A stretch of 52,409 nt of DNA, taken from Nemertoderma westbladi (lineage: Eukaryota > Xenacoelomorpha > Nemertodermatida > Nemertodermatidae). Both the position numbers and the translations under genes were made by a program. Below the pieces are notes generated by a model that had not been told where the DNA came from, searched no databases, and saw only the letters and a program-made list of their open reading frames with translations. Shown in pieces: positions 21,991-31,255 of the stretch. Positions within the stretch are counted from its first letter, which is position 1. Each line of letters begins with the position of its first letter. The stretch spans positions 1 to 52,409 of the forward strand of contig JAUCBJ010002507.1 in the NCBI GenBank assembly GCA_032718475.1, read 5' to 3'.

Positions 21991-22104
21991 CTAGAGGGTT
22001 AACGTTTTCCGGGAAAATCTTCTCCTATGTTTTTATAATCCTTTCGAGTTGATACTTAGCATTAACTCATTTCACGTGCTGCGCGAAGGCCCCACTTCGT
22101 GTAT

Positions 22105-22616
22105 CTATACATCCCCGAACAACCAGCATGAACCGCAAAACTATTAACCTTTAAGTTTGTCCCAACCTCTATATGATACAGTAGATGCAGTTGGGCTCAA
22201 GCGCATTATAAGTACGTCTTACAGTTTAATAAATGGTAATAGCAATCACTTCCTCTCTTGAATAGTAATACACGCGTGCAGCAGGAGACTGCATACGTAC
22301 CAAGTTTGGTTTAATGTCATCTATGATTGATCGCTACGAACTAGGGCATTTAAGTTAAATTTTTTGTTTTACAATACTCGTGTCCTTTAGCCTAGTTGCG
22401 CTTGTCCTGCTTTGTCTCCAACAAATATTTTTCCTAAACTCAGACTGACCACCTTTATAACATCAAAGTCACGACTCACGAAACTCTAACTGCTGATTTA
22501 TTACCTTTTTATAGTATTCCTTTTTCTAGTATTCCTAACTTAAAAAAAATGCTTTACTTTTTTTAATAAATTATTAAGTAATTTAAACATTATTTAAACT
22601 CAGGTATGCTAAGAAT
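22105..22616. other. Intergenic, no supported gene
   Basis: AT-rich single-copy sequence between the Helentron-like element and the first SINE copy. Nothing recognised. Confidence 0.5.
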
Positions 22617-22981
22617 TCAATCGGAAAGATGCAGGAGCCTCTCTGGTGTAGTGGTTATCATACCTGAACGTTTATCGGGAGACGCGGGTTCGATCCCCGC
22701 CGGTGGCGAATTCATTTTTTCCGCTCCATTTGCTATAGAGTTGGAACATCCGAAGTCCTGTTTAATTCGATTACTTAATAATTTATACAATCTATGGATG
22801 TTAAAAAAATATAAACAATACGATTTTTTAAATAAATATTCTTAATTTGGTCACAGCAATTTTTTAGGCATATTTTGTATGGTCCAAAATCACCACCGTC
22901 TCTCATATTTAATTTATAATAACACCGATCTAAGTTGGCGCTCTCATTGAGCTGTAAACGGGAACTACCGTTCGAAACAGA
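22617..22981 (+). mobile_element. tRNA-derived SINE-like element, copy 1
   Basis: The head is tRNA-like: a seven-base acceptor-like stem with one mismatch, an A box TGGTGTAGTGG at 22644, a paired anticodon stem CCTGA/TCGGG, and a T arm with B box GGTTCGATCCC at 22687. The body of about 270 bp has no tRNA similarity. A second copy at 24167-24522 matches over its whole length with small indels, which rules out an ordinary tRNA gene. The anticodon loop begins AC instead of CT, so it should not work as a tRNA. Confidence 0.85.
22644..22697 (+). promoter_or_regulatory. Internal RNA polymerase III promoter (A and B boxes) of SINE copy 1
   Basis: The A box TGGTGTAGTGG and B box GGTTCGATCCC both match pol III consensus and lie about 43 bp apart, the usual range for a tRNA without an intron. 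Confidence 0.8.
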
Positions 22982-23880
22982 AAATGGGCCTACACACACA
23001 ACTACAGTACTACTACTGTATTTATGCAGTAGCTACTACTGTACTAATATTGCTCTATAGGTATGTAGTCGTCCCCTGTTATTAATCATACTCGCCATTC
23101 AAAGAAACCTACTGAGATATACTGTACGAACAGGGGAGATATAGACTGGTGGCACCAGCCTGTCTATAATAATAATTATTATATAATCACACACTTGTAG
23201 TAATACAAAAGATAATTTATTTAAACAATGGTAGCTACACAGGAGGTTGCTGGTAAAGAGAACAGTTGTACAATTATTGTTTATATAATTGCCATCTTTG
23301 ATTGCCTTTCTGAAAAAAATGTATATACGAATAGGTTTTTTGGAGCATTTACAACAATTTACTCGTTAAGTGTCTGTAATGGTGTCGACGTAGAGTGGAC
23401 GTTGTGTCTGCTCAATGTCGGCGTGATGTCACCGTTGAATCCATGTCATATCGGCGTGATGTCGGCACAGTGTCAGCGTGTTTTTCGGCATGTTGTAGGG
23501 TCGCCGTGTAGTTGGTAAGTTTTATGTGGCCTATTTTTATATTAACATTCATTTTCACGGTATATACACCATGACCCGTAATATAGTGTCATTTTCTGAT
23601 GACACGGACCCCCCCCCCCCCCCCCCCCCCCAATTTTTCTACAAATCTTTATTATATTGCTTGAAATTTGAAACACCACTAGTTCAACTCACCGTGGTTG
23701 TTACCTTGAAGCCGGAATTTTCGAATTCGCCTTTAAATTTTAATTATAAGCGTTTTAAAAGGTGTCTTTTTCGAAATCGCACCCTCTGTATCATTGCCAT
23801 TCTTCACATTAGTCGTAATTTTTTCACATCAATAGCTTGCGTTGAAAGGATTCCAAATATGTAGCAATATCTGAATTTCA
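22982..23880. other. Intergenic, no supported gene
   Basis: Contains a short run of related TGTCGGCGTGATGTC phrases (23415-23480) and a run of 23 C at 23609-23631. Open frames here are short and unrecognised. Confidence 0.5.
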
Positions 23881-24163
23881 TTGAGAAACAGCTGAGAAAT
23901 AGGCCTTCAAAGATTGCAAGAATTATCGTTCTCTGCAGGCCATTTATTCCATTTAATAAATACACATAATTCTAGAACGTGTTATTTATTTTATGAGTTG
24001 GTTGGCAACAGCGGAATGCCTATACAATATCTATATTGCCTAGCTAATCATACATAAACAAATTGTTCCAGAATATTGTGTATTTATTAAATAGAATAAA
24101 TGGCCTGCAGCGAACGATAATTATTGCAATCTTTGAATGCCTATTTCTCAGCTGTTTTTCAAC
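23881..24163. mobile_element. Foldback MITE with about 98-bp inverted arms
   Basis: TTGAGAAACAGCTGAGAAAT and AGGCCTTCAAAGATTGCAAG open the left arm. The right arm ends with the inverted equivalent, CTTTGAATGCCTATTTCTCA then GCTGTTTTTCAA. Inner parts also match (CTGCAGGCCATTTATTC versus GAATAAATGGCCTGCAG). Arms run to about 23978 and from about 24066, with a spacer of about 90 bp. No target duplication could be fixed. The right end abuts SINE copy 2. Confidence 0.85.
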
Positions 24164-24166
24164 GAA

Positions 24167-24522
24167 TCAATCGGAAAGATGCAGGAGCCTCCGTGGTGTA
24201 GTGGTTAGCATACCTCAACGTTTATCGGGAGACGCGGGTTCGATCCCCGCCGGTGGCGAATTCATTTTTTCCGCTCCATTTGCTATAGAGTTGGATCATC
24301 CTAAGCCCTGTTTAAATTACTTAATAATTTATACAATCTATGGATGTTAAAAACATATAAACAATACGATTTATTCTTAATTTGGCCACAGCAATTTTTT
24401 AGGCATATTTTGATGGTCCATGGTCCAAAATCACCACCGTCTCTCATATTTAATTTATAATAACACCGATCTAAGTTGGCGCTCTCATTGAGCTGTATAC
24501 GGGAACTACCGTTCGAAACAGA
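24167..24522 (+). mobile_element. tRNA-derived SINE-like element, copy 2
   Basis: Same structure as copy 1, with intact A box (TGGTGTAGTGG) and B box (GGTTCGATCCC). One anticodon-stem base differs (CCTCA instead of CCTGA), weakening that stem. Small deletions separate it from copy 1 in the body (around 24315 and 24370). It begins three or four bases after the foldback MITE and ends in a hairpin that extends beyond the shared sequence. Confidence 0.85.
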
Positions 24523-24587
24523 TTTTATTGATATTATGATACATATCATAACATCAATAATATGTATCTGTCTTGAACGGTAGTTCC
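24502..24587. repeat. Hairpin at the 3' end of SINE copy 2
   Basis: GGAACTACCGTTCGAAACAG at the SINE end is repeated in inverted form as CTGTCTTGAACGGTAGTTCC 45 bp later. The interior (TTGATATTATGATACATATC and on) is itself nearly palindromic, so the whole 86 bp could fold into one stem. Confidence 0.8.
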
Positions 24588-24796
24588 TATCATATGATAG
24601 CTCATATGATATTAGGTCATTGGTCAACAATAAACGTGGCTCAAAGCGTTGCAAAATATTTTTTTTTAATTTCTTGCCGAACCTCAATATATTATATACC
24701 ATTGGAATCGTCTTTTTGAGCTCTTTCCAGATCTGGCCAAAATATATAAATATATTCCAGTCTAAAAGTTTTATAGGCGAAGTAACGCTAAATGCT

Positions 24797-25135
24797 ATCC
24801 AAGGTAGACATCCAAGGTATACATGGGTTCAAGGTATACATTTTTGTGTACCAAGGTATACATTGGTTAAATTTTCAAGGTACGTTTTGTGTACCAAGGT
24901 ATACAATTTGTGTACCAAGGTATACATTTTGTGTACCAAGGTATACATTGGTTACATTTTCAAAGTATACGTTTTGTGTACCAAGGTATACGTGTTGTGT
25001 AGCAAGGTAGTCTACCAAGGTATAGGTGTTGTGTAGCAAGGTATTCTTCGTTTGGTGTAACAAGGTAAACATGGGTTCAATCTTTAAGGCATGAGATTTG
25101 TGTATCAAGGGTTACGATATTAGTGATTTTGAAAA
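24797..25135 (+). repeat. Cluster of CCAAGGTATACA motifs, plus orientation
   Basis: About 13 copies of CAAGGTATAC or one-base variants, many preceded by GTGTAC, spaced 20-35 bp apart. Spacing and intervening sequence vary, so this is a motif field more than a strict tandem array. Confidence 0.85.
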
Positions 25136-25519
25136 CAAGTAAATAAGGTAGGCTATATCTGGGGTCAATATATCCAGGGATCCGTTCTATCTGGTGAATT
25201 TGTCTCGTTTTTGGAATGAGTTTAGGGGAAGTTAATATTTCTGGAAGACTATCATGTTCACCCTTCCAACCGACCAGCGAAATGTTCGAGAAATGGCAAC
25301 TGCTTATATTATCTTTTGCGAATGATTGGAACTCTTCAGATACCCCACCCCCACTCCTGAACGCGTTGCCTTTATGAACGCCCCCTAAAGTTATTTTACC
25401 AAGTACCGGTAAATGAATTATAACGGTATTCTGATTTCAAGCCTGGAGATACTTGAGTTAAATACGTGGCACATCACAGTAACTAAGGTCCGTGATAGAA
25501 TGCTAGATTGAAATCCCTA

Positions 25520-25705
25520 TAGTGGGGCTGTTAAACGCCTACCGTGTTGTATTAATTGTATTGTATACCTTGGAGTCGTTGTTGAAGCTTGGCCCCATTG
25601 TTTATATCGTAGTGGGGCTGTTAAACGCCTACCGTGTATTAATTGCATTGTATACCTTGAAAACATTGTAGAAGCTTGGCGTGTTGCTGTCCCATTGTTT
25701 ATCAT
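25520..25705. repeat. 90-bp direct duplication
   Basis: TAGTGGGGCTGTTAAACGCC then TACCGTG begins at 25520 and again at 25610. Each copy includes an inverted-orientation GTATACCTTG motif, GAAGCTTGG and CCATTGTTTAT. The second copy has an insertion GTGTTGCTGT. Confidence 0.85.
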
Positions 25706-25866
25706 ACTGATAGAGTATACCTTGAACATTATAATATGTGTATAATGAGCTAAAACTGTCTACCTTGGTATAAAAATGTCTACCTTGGAACGAACAAACT
25801 CTTTCACTTCCAAAGGATACAAATTCCAAGGGATACCGTCTTATACCAAGGTATACCAATATACTG
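25547..25866 (-). repeat. Cluster of CCAAGGTATAC motifs, minus orientation
   Basis: On the plus strand these read TATACCTTGG, TATACCTTGA or CTACCTTGG, at about 25562, 25652, 25714, 25757 and 25780, ending in TACCAAGGTATACC near 25845. The orientation is opposite to the cluster at 24797-25135. Isolated plus-orientation copies recur at about 26002 and 26396-26413. Confidence 0.75.
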
Positions 25867-26652
25867 CAGTATCATAGAAACGGGAAGGGCAGCGACAATT
25901 TATCTTAGCCAACACAAAGGGCTCTATAGAAGTAATTAAAATTGTAAGTGCCGATATAAACCCGTTCGTTTGTAGAAAATGACAGGCCGTCAAAGTTATG
26001 TTCCAAGGGTATACATATTTATCCAAAATCGTGTCCTACCCTCCTTAAACACATTGTGTGGTCAAATTGCAGGAAGTAGGAGGGTCGAATAGATATAATT
26101 TGGGAAGCAGAATCAATACTCATTACAATAAATATTTATTTGGCTGCATTCCGTCACCATGTAGACAGTCTGTAGATGTTGTTTTTACACTATTTTTTTT
26201 TAAGAAAAAAGTGAAATTCTATATAGTTTGCTATGCTAGACGTTATTTTAAGCCACGGGTCATGTTTATGTGCCCTTTGTGATTAAATGAAGAAGCAACG
26301 TCCACTCTATCGATTGGTATATAATATTGGCCAAGATATTCAAGTCATATTTCTGTATGGCAGCTTATTTCAGGGGGACTATATTTTGCAACGCCCAAGG
26401 TAGACACCAAGGTATACATTTTTATGACTTGACTTCTTGTAGTGAAAATACAATATTAGTGTGCAACTCAGATTTTATCTATGTTGTAGAGCTCGCTCTA
26501 ATCTTCAAAACGAGCCATCAACCATTAAAATCGGTTGATGTAAACTGGATTTATAAGCAAAAGTGTGAATTTGCAAAAATGTGCCATCCTTACTGACCAA
26601 TGACCATTACTGAAAGTCAATCTGTATTGACTGAGACGACACTAATATTGAT
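25867..26652. other. Intergenic, no supported gene
   Basis: Apart from two more CCAAGGTATAC motifs, nothing coding was recognised before the 3' region of the minus-strand gene. Confidence 0.5.
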
Positions 26653-26663
26653 TTTATTTTATT
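26653..26663 (-). promoter_or_regulatory. Candidate polyadenylation signals of the two-exon gene
   Basis: Overlapping AATAAA hexamers on the minus strand (AATAAAATAAA), about 210 bp downstream of the stop codon at 26874. Placement is by consensus only. Confidence 0.5.
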
Positions 26664-26873
26664 TATAAATATAAAACTGACATCTTTACAAATTATAATT
26701 ATGAATTTCATTGCGTTAGTAAAATCATCACAAAATCTGTCTGTTTAAGTAATAAAATAAATAGCAACAACATTAAGTGTTTGTATATGAGTGATCTCTC
26801 TGTCTTTCTCAATTATTATTATTAATAATATTAAGCACACGTATTGCTGTTAAAGTGAGGGTTGGTGTGAACA

Positions 26874-27254
26874 TTAGGGAGTGTTGGAATTTTGGTTACG
26901 TATCACATCTTCTATAGAATCTTGGACTTCATCTATATTAACAATATCGTTTGGCACCTCGTCTGGTATGGGATACTGTGGGAGTTGTTCAAAGATGGCC
27001 TCTAGATCATCTGTATCGATGTCACTCTCAGTTTCCTTTTCCGTGTGTCGGTAACCATCTAGAGCATCTGATTCAACCATCCTTGCTTGGTTCTGCTCAA
27101 TGAGGTGACGGCGTCGCTGATTGGTTGATTGGCTGCCTTCCGATTGGTTGCTGACTCGATAGAATTGGGTTAACAAGAAATCCCCGCCATCTGGCGGTAA
27201 GTTTGAAATGATGTTTGATGATTGGGAGGGGCAATGAAGTTCGGAAATTCCCAT
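26874..27254 (-). CDS. Unknown acidic protein, terminal exon
   Basis: The exon follows TCTGTAACTTTCAG on the minus strand and runs 127 codons to TAA at 26874-26876. It joins the exon at 28679-28425 in phase 0. The sequence is polar: NQRRRHLIEQNQARMVE forms a short basic, probably helical patch, followed by strongly acidic DIDTDDLEAIFEQLPQY and a DEVQDSIEDVI tail. It has no signal peptide, membrane segment or domain I recognise. The first ATG could be a start in its own right, but the good acceptor just before it and the phase match favour an internal splice. Function unknown; a nuclear or scaffold protein would fit the composition, as a guess. Confidence 0.65.
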   Translation of the reverse strand: MGISELHCPSQSSNIISNLPPDGGDFLLTQFYRVSNQSEGSQSTNQRRRHLIEQNQARMVESDALDGYRHTEKETESDIDTDDLEAIFEQLPQYPIPDEVPNDIVNIDEVQDSIEDVIRNQNSNTP

Positions 27255-27364
27255 CTGAAAGTTACAGATTATTGACATAAATTATTATGATTCATAAAAG
27301 ATAAAGTTTACAAGGAAATTAACCCAACCCCATAACTATAATTACATACGTCAAAGTTACGTAA

Positions 27365-27872
27365 AGTTACTTTACTTTACAGTGTAGAGTTACTTTACGT
27401 TACAGTGTAGAGATACTTTACGTTACAGTGTAGAGATACTTTACGTTACAGTGTAGAGATACTTTACGTTACAGTGTAGAGATACTTTACGTTACAGTGT
27501 AGAGTTACTTTACGTTACAGTGTAGAGTTACTTTACGTTACAGTGTAGAGTTACTTAACGTTACAGTGTAGAGTTACTTTACGTTACAGTGTAGAGATAC
27601 TTTACGTTACAGTGTAGAGATACTTTACGTTACAGTGTAGAGATACTTTACGTTACAGTGTAGAGTTACTTTACGTTACAGTGTAGAGTTACTTTACGTT
27701 ACAGTGTAGAGTTACTTTACGTTACAGTGTAGAGTTACTTTACGTTACAGTGTAGAGTTACTTTACGTTACAGTGTAGAGTTACTTTACGTTACAGTGTA
27801 GAGTTACTTTACGTTACAGTGTAGAGTTACTTTACGTTACAGTGTAGAGTTACTTTACGTTACAGTGTAGAG
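27365..27872. repeat. 23-bp tandem satellite (about 22 copies) in the intron of the unknown gene
   Basis: The unit AGTTACTTTACGTTACAGTG plus TAG repeats with one main variant (AGATACTT), which occurs in blocks of consecutive copies. It lies wholly within the intron between the two minus-strand exons. Confidence 0.96.
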
Positions 27873-27971
27873 AGTACTGATCCGAGAGGTTTGTTAAACG
27901 AACGTTTGTTACAAGTTAGTAAAATGAAGTCAGGAGTATTTCAAAAGTCATAAAAAAAATTATAACTTTTA

Positions 27972-28138
27972 GTTGGGCACAGCTTTTTCAAAGTCGACAA
28001 TGACGTTCAGGTGGGATCGAACTGGTTACTTCCGGGTTTAAAGTCTGACGCTCTAACACGTCAGCTAGCGGCTCAGGTAAAAGATAGACCTGGAAATACT
28101 ATATGATACCTTGTATGTCCGCAATTTACCTCCTCATG
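27972..28138 (-). mobile_element. tRNA-derived SINE-like copy related to the 1426-1705 foldback
   Basis: GTTGGGCACAGCTTTTTCAA through TCAGCTAGCGGCTCAGGTAA and TAGACCTGGAAATA follow the left arm of the sequence at 1426. On the minus strand it has a B-box-like GTTCGATCCC and an A-box-like stretch around TAGCTGACG. The last 50 bp match the central loop of the 1426 element in inverted orientation. Confidence 0.7.
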
Positions 28139-28424
28139 GCCTCCCATGTCAATACCATGATATGCTGCCACTGTGCTCAACCCTACCGTACTTGGCCTTC
28201 AATGAGGGGTCATGCACGAATGACTCCTCGGATTCGGCATCAATCATATTCACCCATAACACCAATAATAAATTATAAAAGTCATAAAGGCACTACATTA
28301 CGACTTATCTGTTAATAGAACGCAGAGAGTACGATAAAAAATAATAATAATATTATTGTATTTCGAATCCGAATTTTCATATCGTAACCAGTTCCTGAAG
28401 GAATTACCTATTGAGACAACATAC

Positions 28425-28679
28425 CTGTATTAAGTCGATTAGTGAATTCTGATTGGCTGTTGCCCCGTTGCTATCGCCCCCAGACGCGAGACCCCCCGGT
28501 GCCCCTGGCAACGGTATGTCGTGCAGACCCGCCATTGTTTCTATATCAACATCGTTCTCTCCCACTTCCGGGTCCCCTCCGCTATCTTCGTCGTCCGAGG
28601 TCCCCGACGATATATCCCCCGTCTCCAAATCGTCCAACGCGTTCCGTTGTTGGGAGGCTTCGGACGCCATCTCCGGGTT
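28425..28679 (-). CDS. Unknown acidic protein, upstream exon
   Basis: On the minus strand an acceptor-like CTTTGTTCTAG precedes AACCCGGAG-ATG, and the exon ends with AATACAG|GTATGT. It reads 82 codons from the ATG at 28670, ending in phase 0, which fits the exon at 27254. The product starts MASEASQQRNALDDLETGDI, followed by an acidic Ser/Gly-rich segment (SSGTSDDEDSGGDPEVGEND) and a Gly/Ala/Pro stretch. Base composition is much more GC-rich than the surroundings, which supports coding. Whether the ATG is the true start or the exon continues from further upstream is undecided, because both are open. No domain recognised. Confidence 0.6.
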
Positions 28680-30250
28680 CTAGAACAAAGTTAAATGTTT
28701 CTATGGGAACGGTTGCAGCTATACCTATAACAGTATCCAGGCCGATACTATTGTATATTTGGCCATCAACAATAGTAGAATAAAAAATAGCCAGAACTTA
28801 CATCCACAAATAAAACCAACACAGACAGTCAGACACACACACCTCCCTACACATGGACATGTACTTGGTAGGCATATACCGTCACTGTATAACACTATAA
28901 TATTAATCCTTACTAAATGACAATATGATATAGGAAATATATAGGAGGGTCGATTACGCAAAAAGTGGCAAAAATAATTGTGTCAGACGTAATTCCGCCA
29001 TTCCATGAGCCATAACTCAGCAGAAAATAACCCAAACCATATAAACCTATATATATTTCTATAGAGCGAATTTCGCACATTTTTTGGCATTGGTTTTAAG
29101 CAATTTGACATATATTTTCCTTGGATTACAAGCACGAAATGGACCGATGTCCGATGCTAAGTTTTTGAGATACAAACGATCATAACCAAATGTCAGAAAG
29201 AGATACTTCCAGTAAACTATATATCAGCTAAAAGCTTATTTTATGATCTACAATCCAGTACTAGTCGTTTGTAGTTTGTTAGTTCGTTCGTAGTTTGTTT
29301 TTTGGGGAATCAAATATGCTACATGTTCGTTTTTATAAATTTTTTAGGTGTTGTAACGCTCGTTTTTGAAACATAACTTTTTATTGTGAAATGTTTTTGT
29401 TTCAAGGTAAGTATTTTCCGAAAGATAATTTTATTGGCTCTCCATACATATACAAATGAACGCCAATCGATAAGGCCAGCAGAAATTATGCCCAAACATT
29501 TGCCAAGTAGTTTTTTAACGTCATTGGAAATGTCCATCTTGTAACTCCCTTATTTTTTCTCTAACTTTTCTTCCACAAATCGGATTTACTTAATGTAAAG
29601 TTTATTTATAGCGCTTCTGAAAGCGCTATCTAATGATATACAAGGTCAAGCTTTCACGTTAACCTAATGAGATTGCTAAGCATGTCCACAGTTGTCCTGC
29701 ATGTAACGGTATGTAACGCATTGTAACGCTGTCTCACTTGTAAAGCATGCACAGAAAGATGTAACGCAAATAAACTGTCGATACAGATGAGACAACGTGT
29801 GCATGAGACGCATGTTTAAACAAGGAAATTTATGAGACAAAGCGTTACCGACGAGACATACGTTTTTCGTCCATAACTTTTTTACTATTGGTAGAAAAAA
29901 TGAACCACTATGAAATTTGAAATCAGCACGCTAAGGGCTTTTAAAATATGTATGGTTTGATAGGGTTTGAGAACATTTTTTTTTTAATTTTTTTAACTAC
30001 TTTAAATAACTTTAAATAACTACCGACCCGCCATAAATAAATGAATGTCTTTGTGACCAATACTCAGTGCTGGGCGATAATTATATAGTGGCATATGTGG
30101 AAATAATTTTAAAGCACAATATTACGGTTATCGAATATAATTCGGAGTATGAATTTATATTGGACTTGGAATGGGTCGAAGTCGTCTCGGTTTCTATGGG
30201 GTCTCGTTAGCACACGTTGGGGTCTCCTTGAGTTTGTTGATGGCAGCCTG
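28680..30250. other. Intergenic or upstream intron, no supported gene
   Basis: AT-rich. A TGTAACGC motif recurs near 29350 and several times at 29698-29850. Short open frames carry no recognisable domain. Confidence 0.5.
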
Positions 30251-30818
30251 TTAGTAGCTGGTTAACTCGTCACCCCGCAGACCTGCCCCATCGCCGAAGC
30301 CCAGGGCTCGCCAGGGGCGTCGTCCCCCACGGAGGCACAGAGAGTTAGCTCGTAACAGGGCAAATTGCAGCCTTCGGCGTATGCCACCTTGTAGCACTTT
30401 CCCTAGACCACGTTCCCGCATGGCTTCATTGGTATTTACTAGGGACTCTGCGATGTGGGAAATAAAGATCTCTGTCTGTTTACACCACACACCGTCTGTT
30501 GTGCCGATGAGCGGTGTAAAGGAGATCCTCCTGGCCTCACATACGTCGCGGTAGTGGTCTTGCTTCGCGCGGACCCGTTGTTCTAAGATGGTATTCACTG
30601 ATCGGTTAGCTTTACTTACCTGCGATATAATCGTAGCTAATCTCTCCTTCAGGTCGTCCACCTGTCCAACGTAATGGGCGTTCTGACTCTCGAGCCGTTG
30701 GTTGTACCACTGAATATCACGACATCTCTGGTAGTAAGTGGGCGGTCGGACCTGGAACCGGAGCCGGAGTGTGTCGGTCATTGTATCCAGGAAACCCTCG
30801 GACTCCAGAAAGTCCAGT
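30251..30818 (-). pseudogene. Retroelement ORF tail, possibly reading as an exon
   Basis: A minus-strand open frame of about 190 codons, much more GC-rich than its flanks. An AG acceptor-like site lies at 30819-30820. The first half is helical and charged (QRLESQNAHYVGQVDDLKER). The second half, EARRISFTPLIGTTDGV to RRRLQFALLRANSLCLRGG, resembles the FTPL...RLSFALLR...CLRG tail that closes many invertebrate and fish reverse-transcriptase ORFs; this is recalled pattern similarity only. No polymerase motifs precede it, so it is a fragment or an exon captured from such a tail. It ends with a TAA stop at 30251. Confidence 0.45.
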
Positions 30819-31054
30819 CTAATAAATCTAAATACAACCAATCGGCAAGTCAGCGTAAATATACGAAAGGAAATGCTAAAAAAAATAACGGGGGTGGCTA
30901 AAAAAATAAGGAGTTATTGCATATGTTTCACCTTTTCCATTGTTTTTGCTGCTAATAGGGTACTACAAGATAGGATTAATTCAAATCATTAAATTTTCTT
31001 TATAATACTGGTATCAGACAGAGTTATCAGCCATTACACCTACCTATCGGACAT

Positions 31055-31255
31055 TTGCAGGACATTGCTTTCGCCGTGAGGACCAGCCAGTGCATCATCT
31101 TGTACTTTGGCAGCCTCGGAGTGAATAAGCATGGTGGACAGCCCATGACTTTCTTGAGACGCATCTTAAAGGACACTGGCCTTAAAGATGCGGATGATCT
31201 AGCAAATGTCATGGGTGATAGGGAGTTGTGGCGTTGCAATTTTGTTGACAAGCCG
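31055..31255 (+). pseudogene. Non-LTR retrotransposon ORF2 C-terminal fragment, split by the BEL/Pao insertion
   Basis: The frame encodes GGQPMTFLRRILKDTGLKDA then DDLANVMGDRELWRCNF, the pattern at the end of many LINE reverse-transcriptase ORFs (GRP-x-TF...DTGL...L...M-DR-W). About 40 codons upstream a related segment, DQPVHHLVLW, is in another frame, so the fragment is already broken. The LTR of the BEL/Pao element begins right after the codon for Pro at 31253-31255. After the element, at 42741-42755, the same frame continues with four codons and TAA, so the insertion hit five codons before the LINE stop. Confidence 0.7.
31251..31255. other. Target-site duplication of the BEL/Pao element, left copy (AGCCG)
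   Basis: AGCCG immediately precedes the left LTR and is repeated exactly at 42736-42740 after the right LTR. Five bp is the usual size for BEL/Pao integrases. Confidence 0.93.

Larger units (their letters stand above)
19954..22104 (+). mobile_element. Helentron/DINE-like non-autonomous element, copy 1
   Basis: The boundaries are set by comparison with the inverted copy at 43638-45204: similarity begins at TGTGGGGCGAGCCACGAAGT and ends at GGCCCCACTTCGTGTAT, with unrelated flanks outside. The order is: 5' end, unique region, (GTC)n microsatellite, then an array of 145-147 bp repeats organised as 292-bp dimers, three diverged monomers, and a 3' end with a short stem (CGAAG/CTTCG). The ends form an imperfect inverted repeat around CACGAAGT. 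This layout is the one described for DINE-1, Helentron-associated and bivalve Pearl-type elements. No coding capacity is present, so movement would depend on an autonomous relative. The superfamily is inferred from architecture, not from a transposase. Confidence 0.75.

Noticed and set aside
22636-22710. Functional tRNA gene
   Set aside because: A and B boxes are good, but the anticodon loop lacks the usual CT start, the acceptor stem has a mismatch, and the homology to 24167-24522 continues about 270 bp past the tRNA-like part, so it is a SINE head.
24063-24350. 95-codon ORF spanning the MITE arm and SINE head
   Set aside because: It crosses an element boundary and includes the tRNA-like sequence; not a gene.
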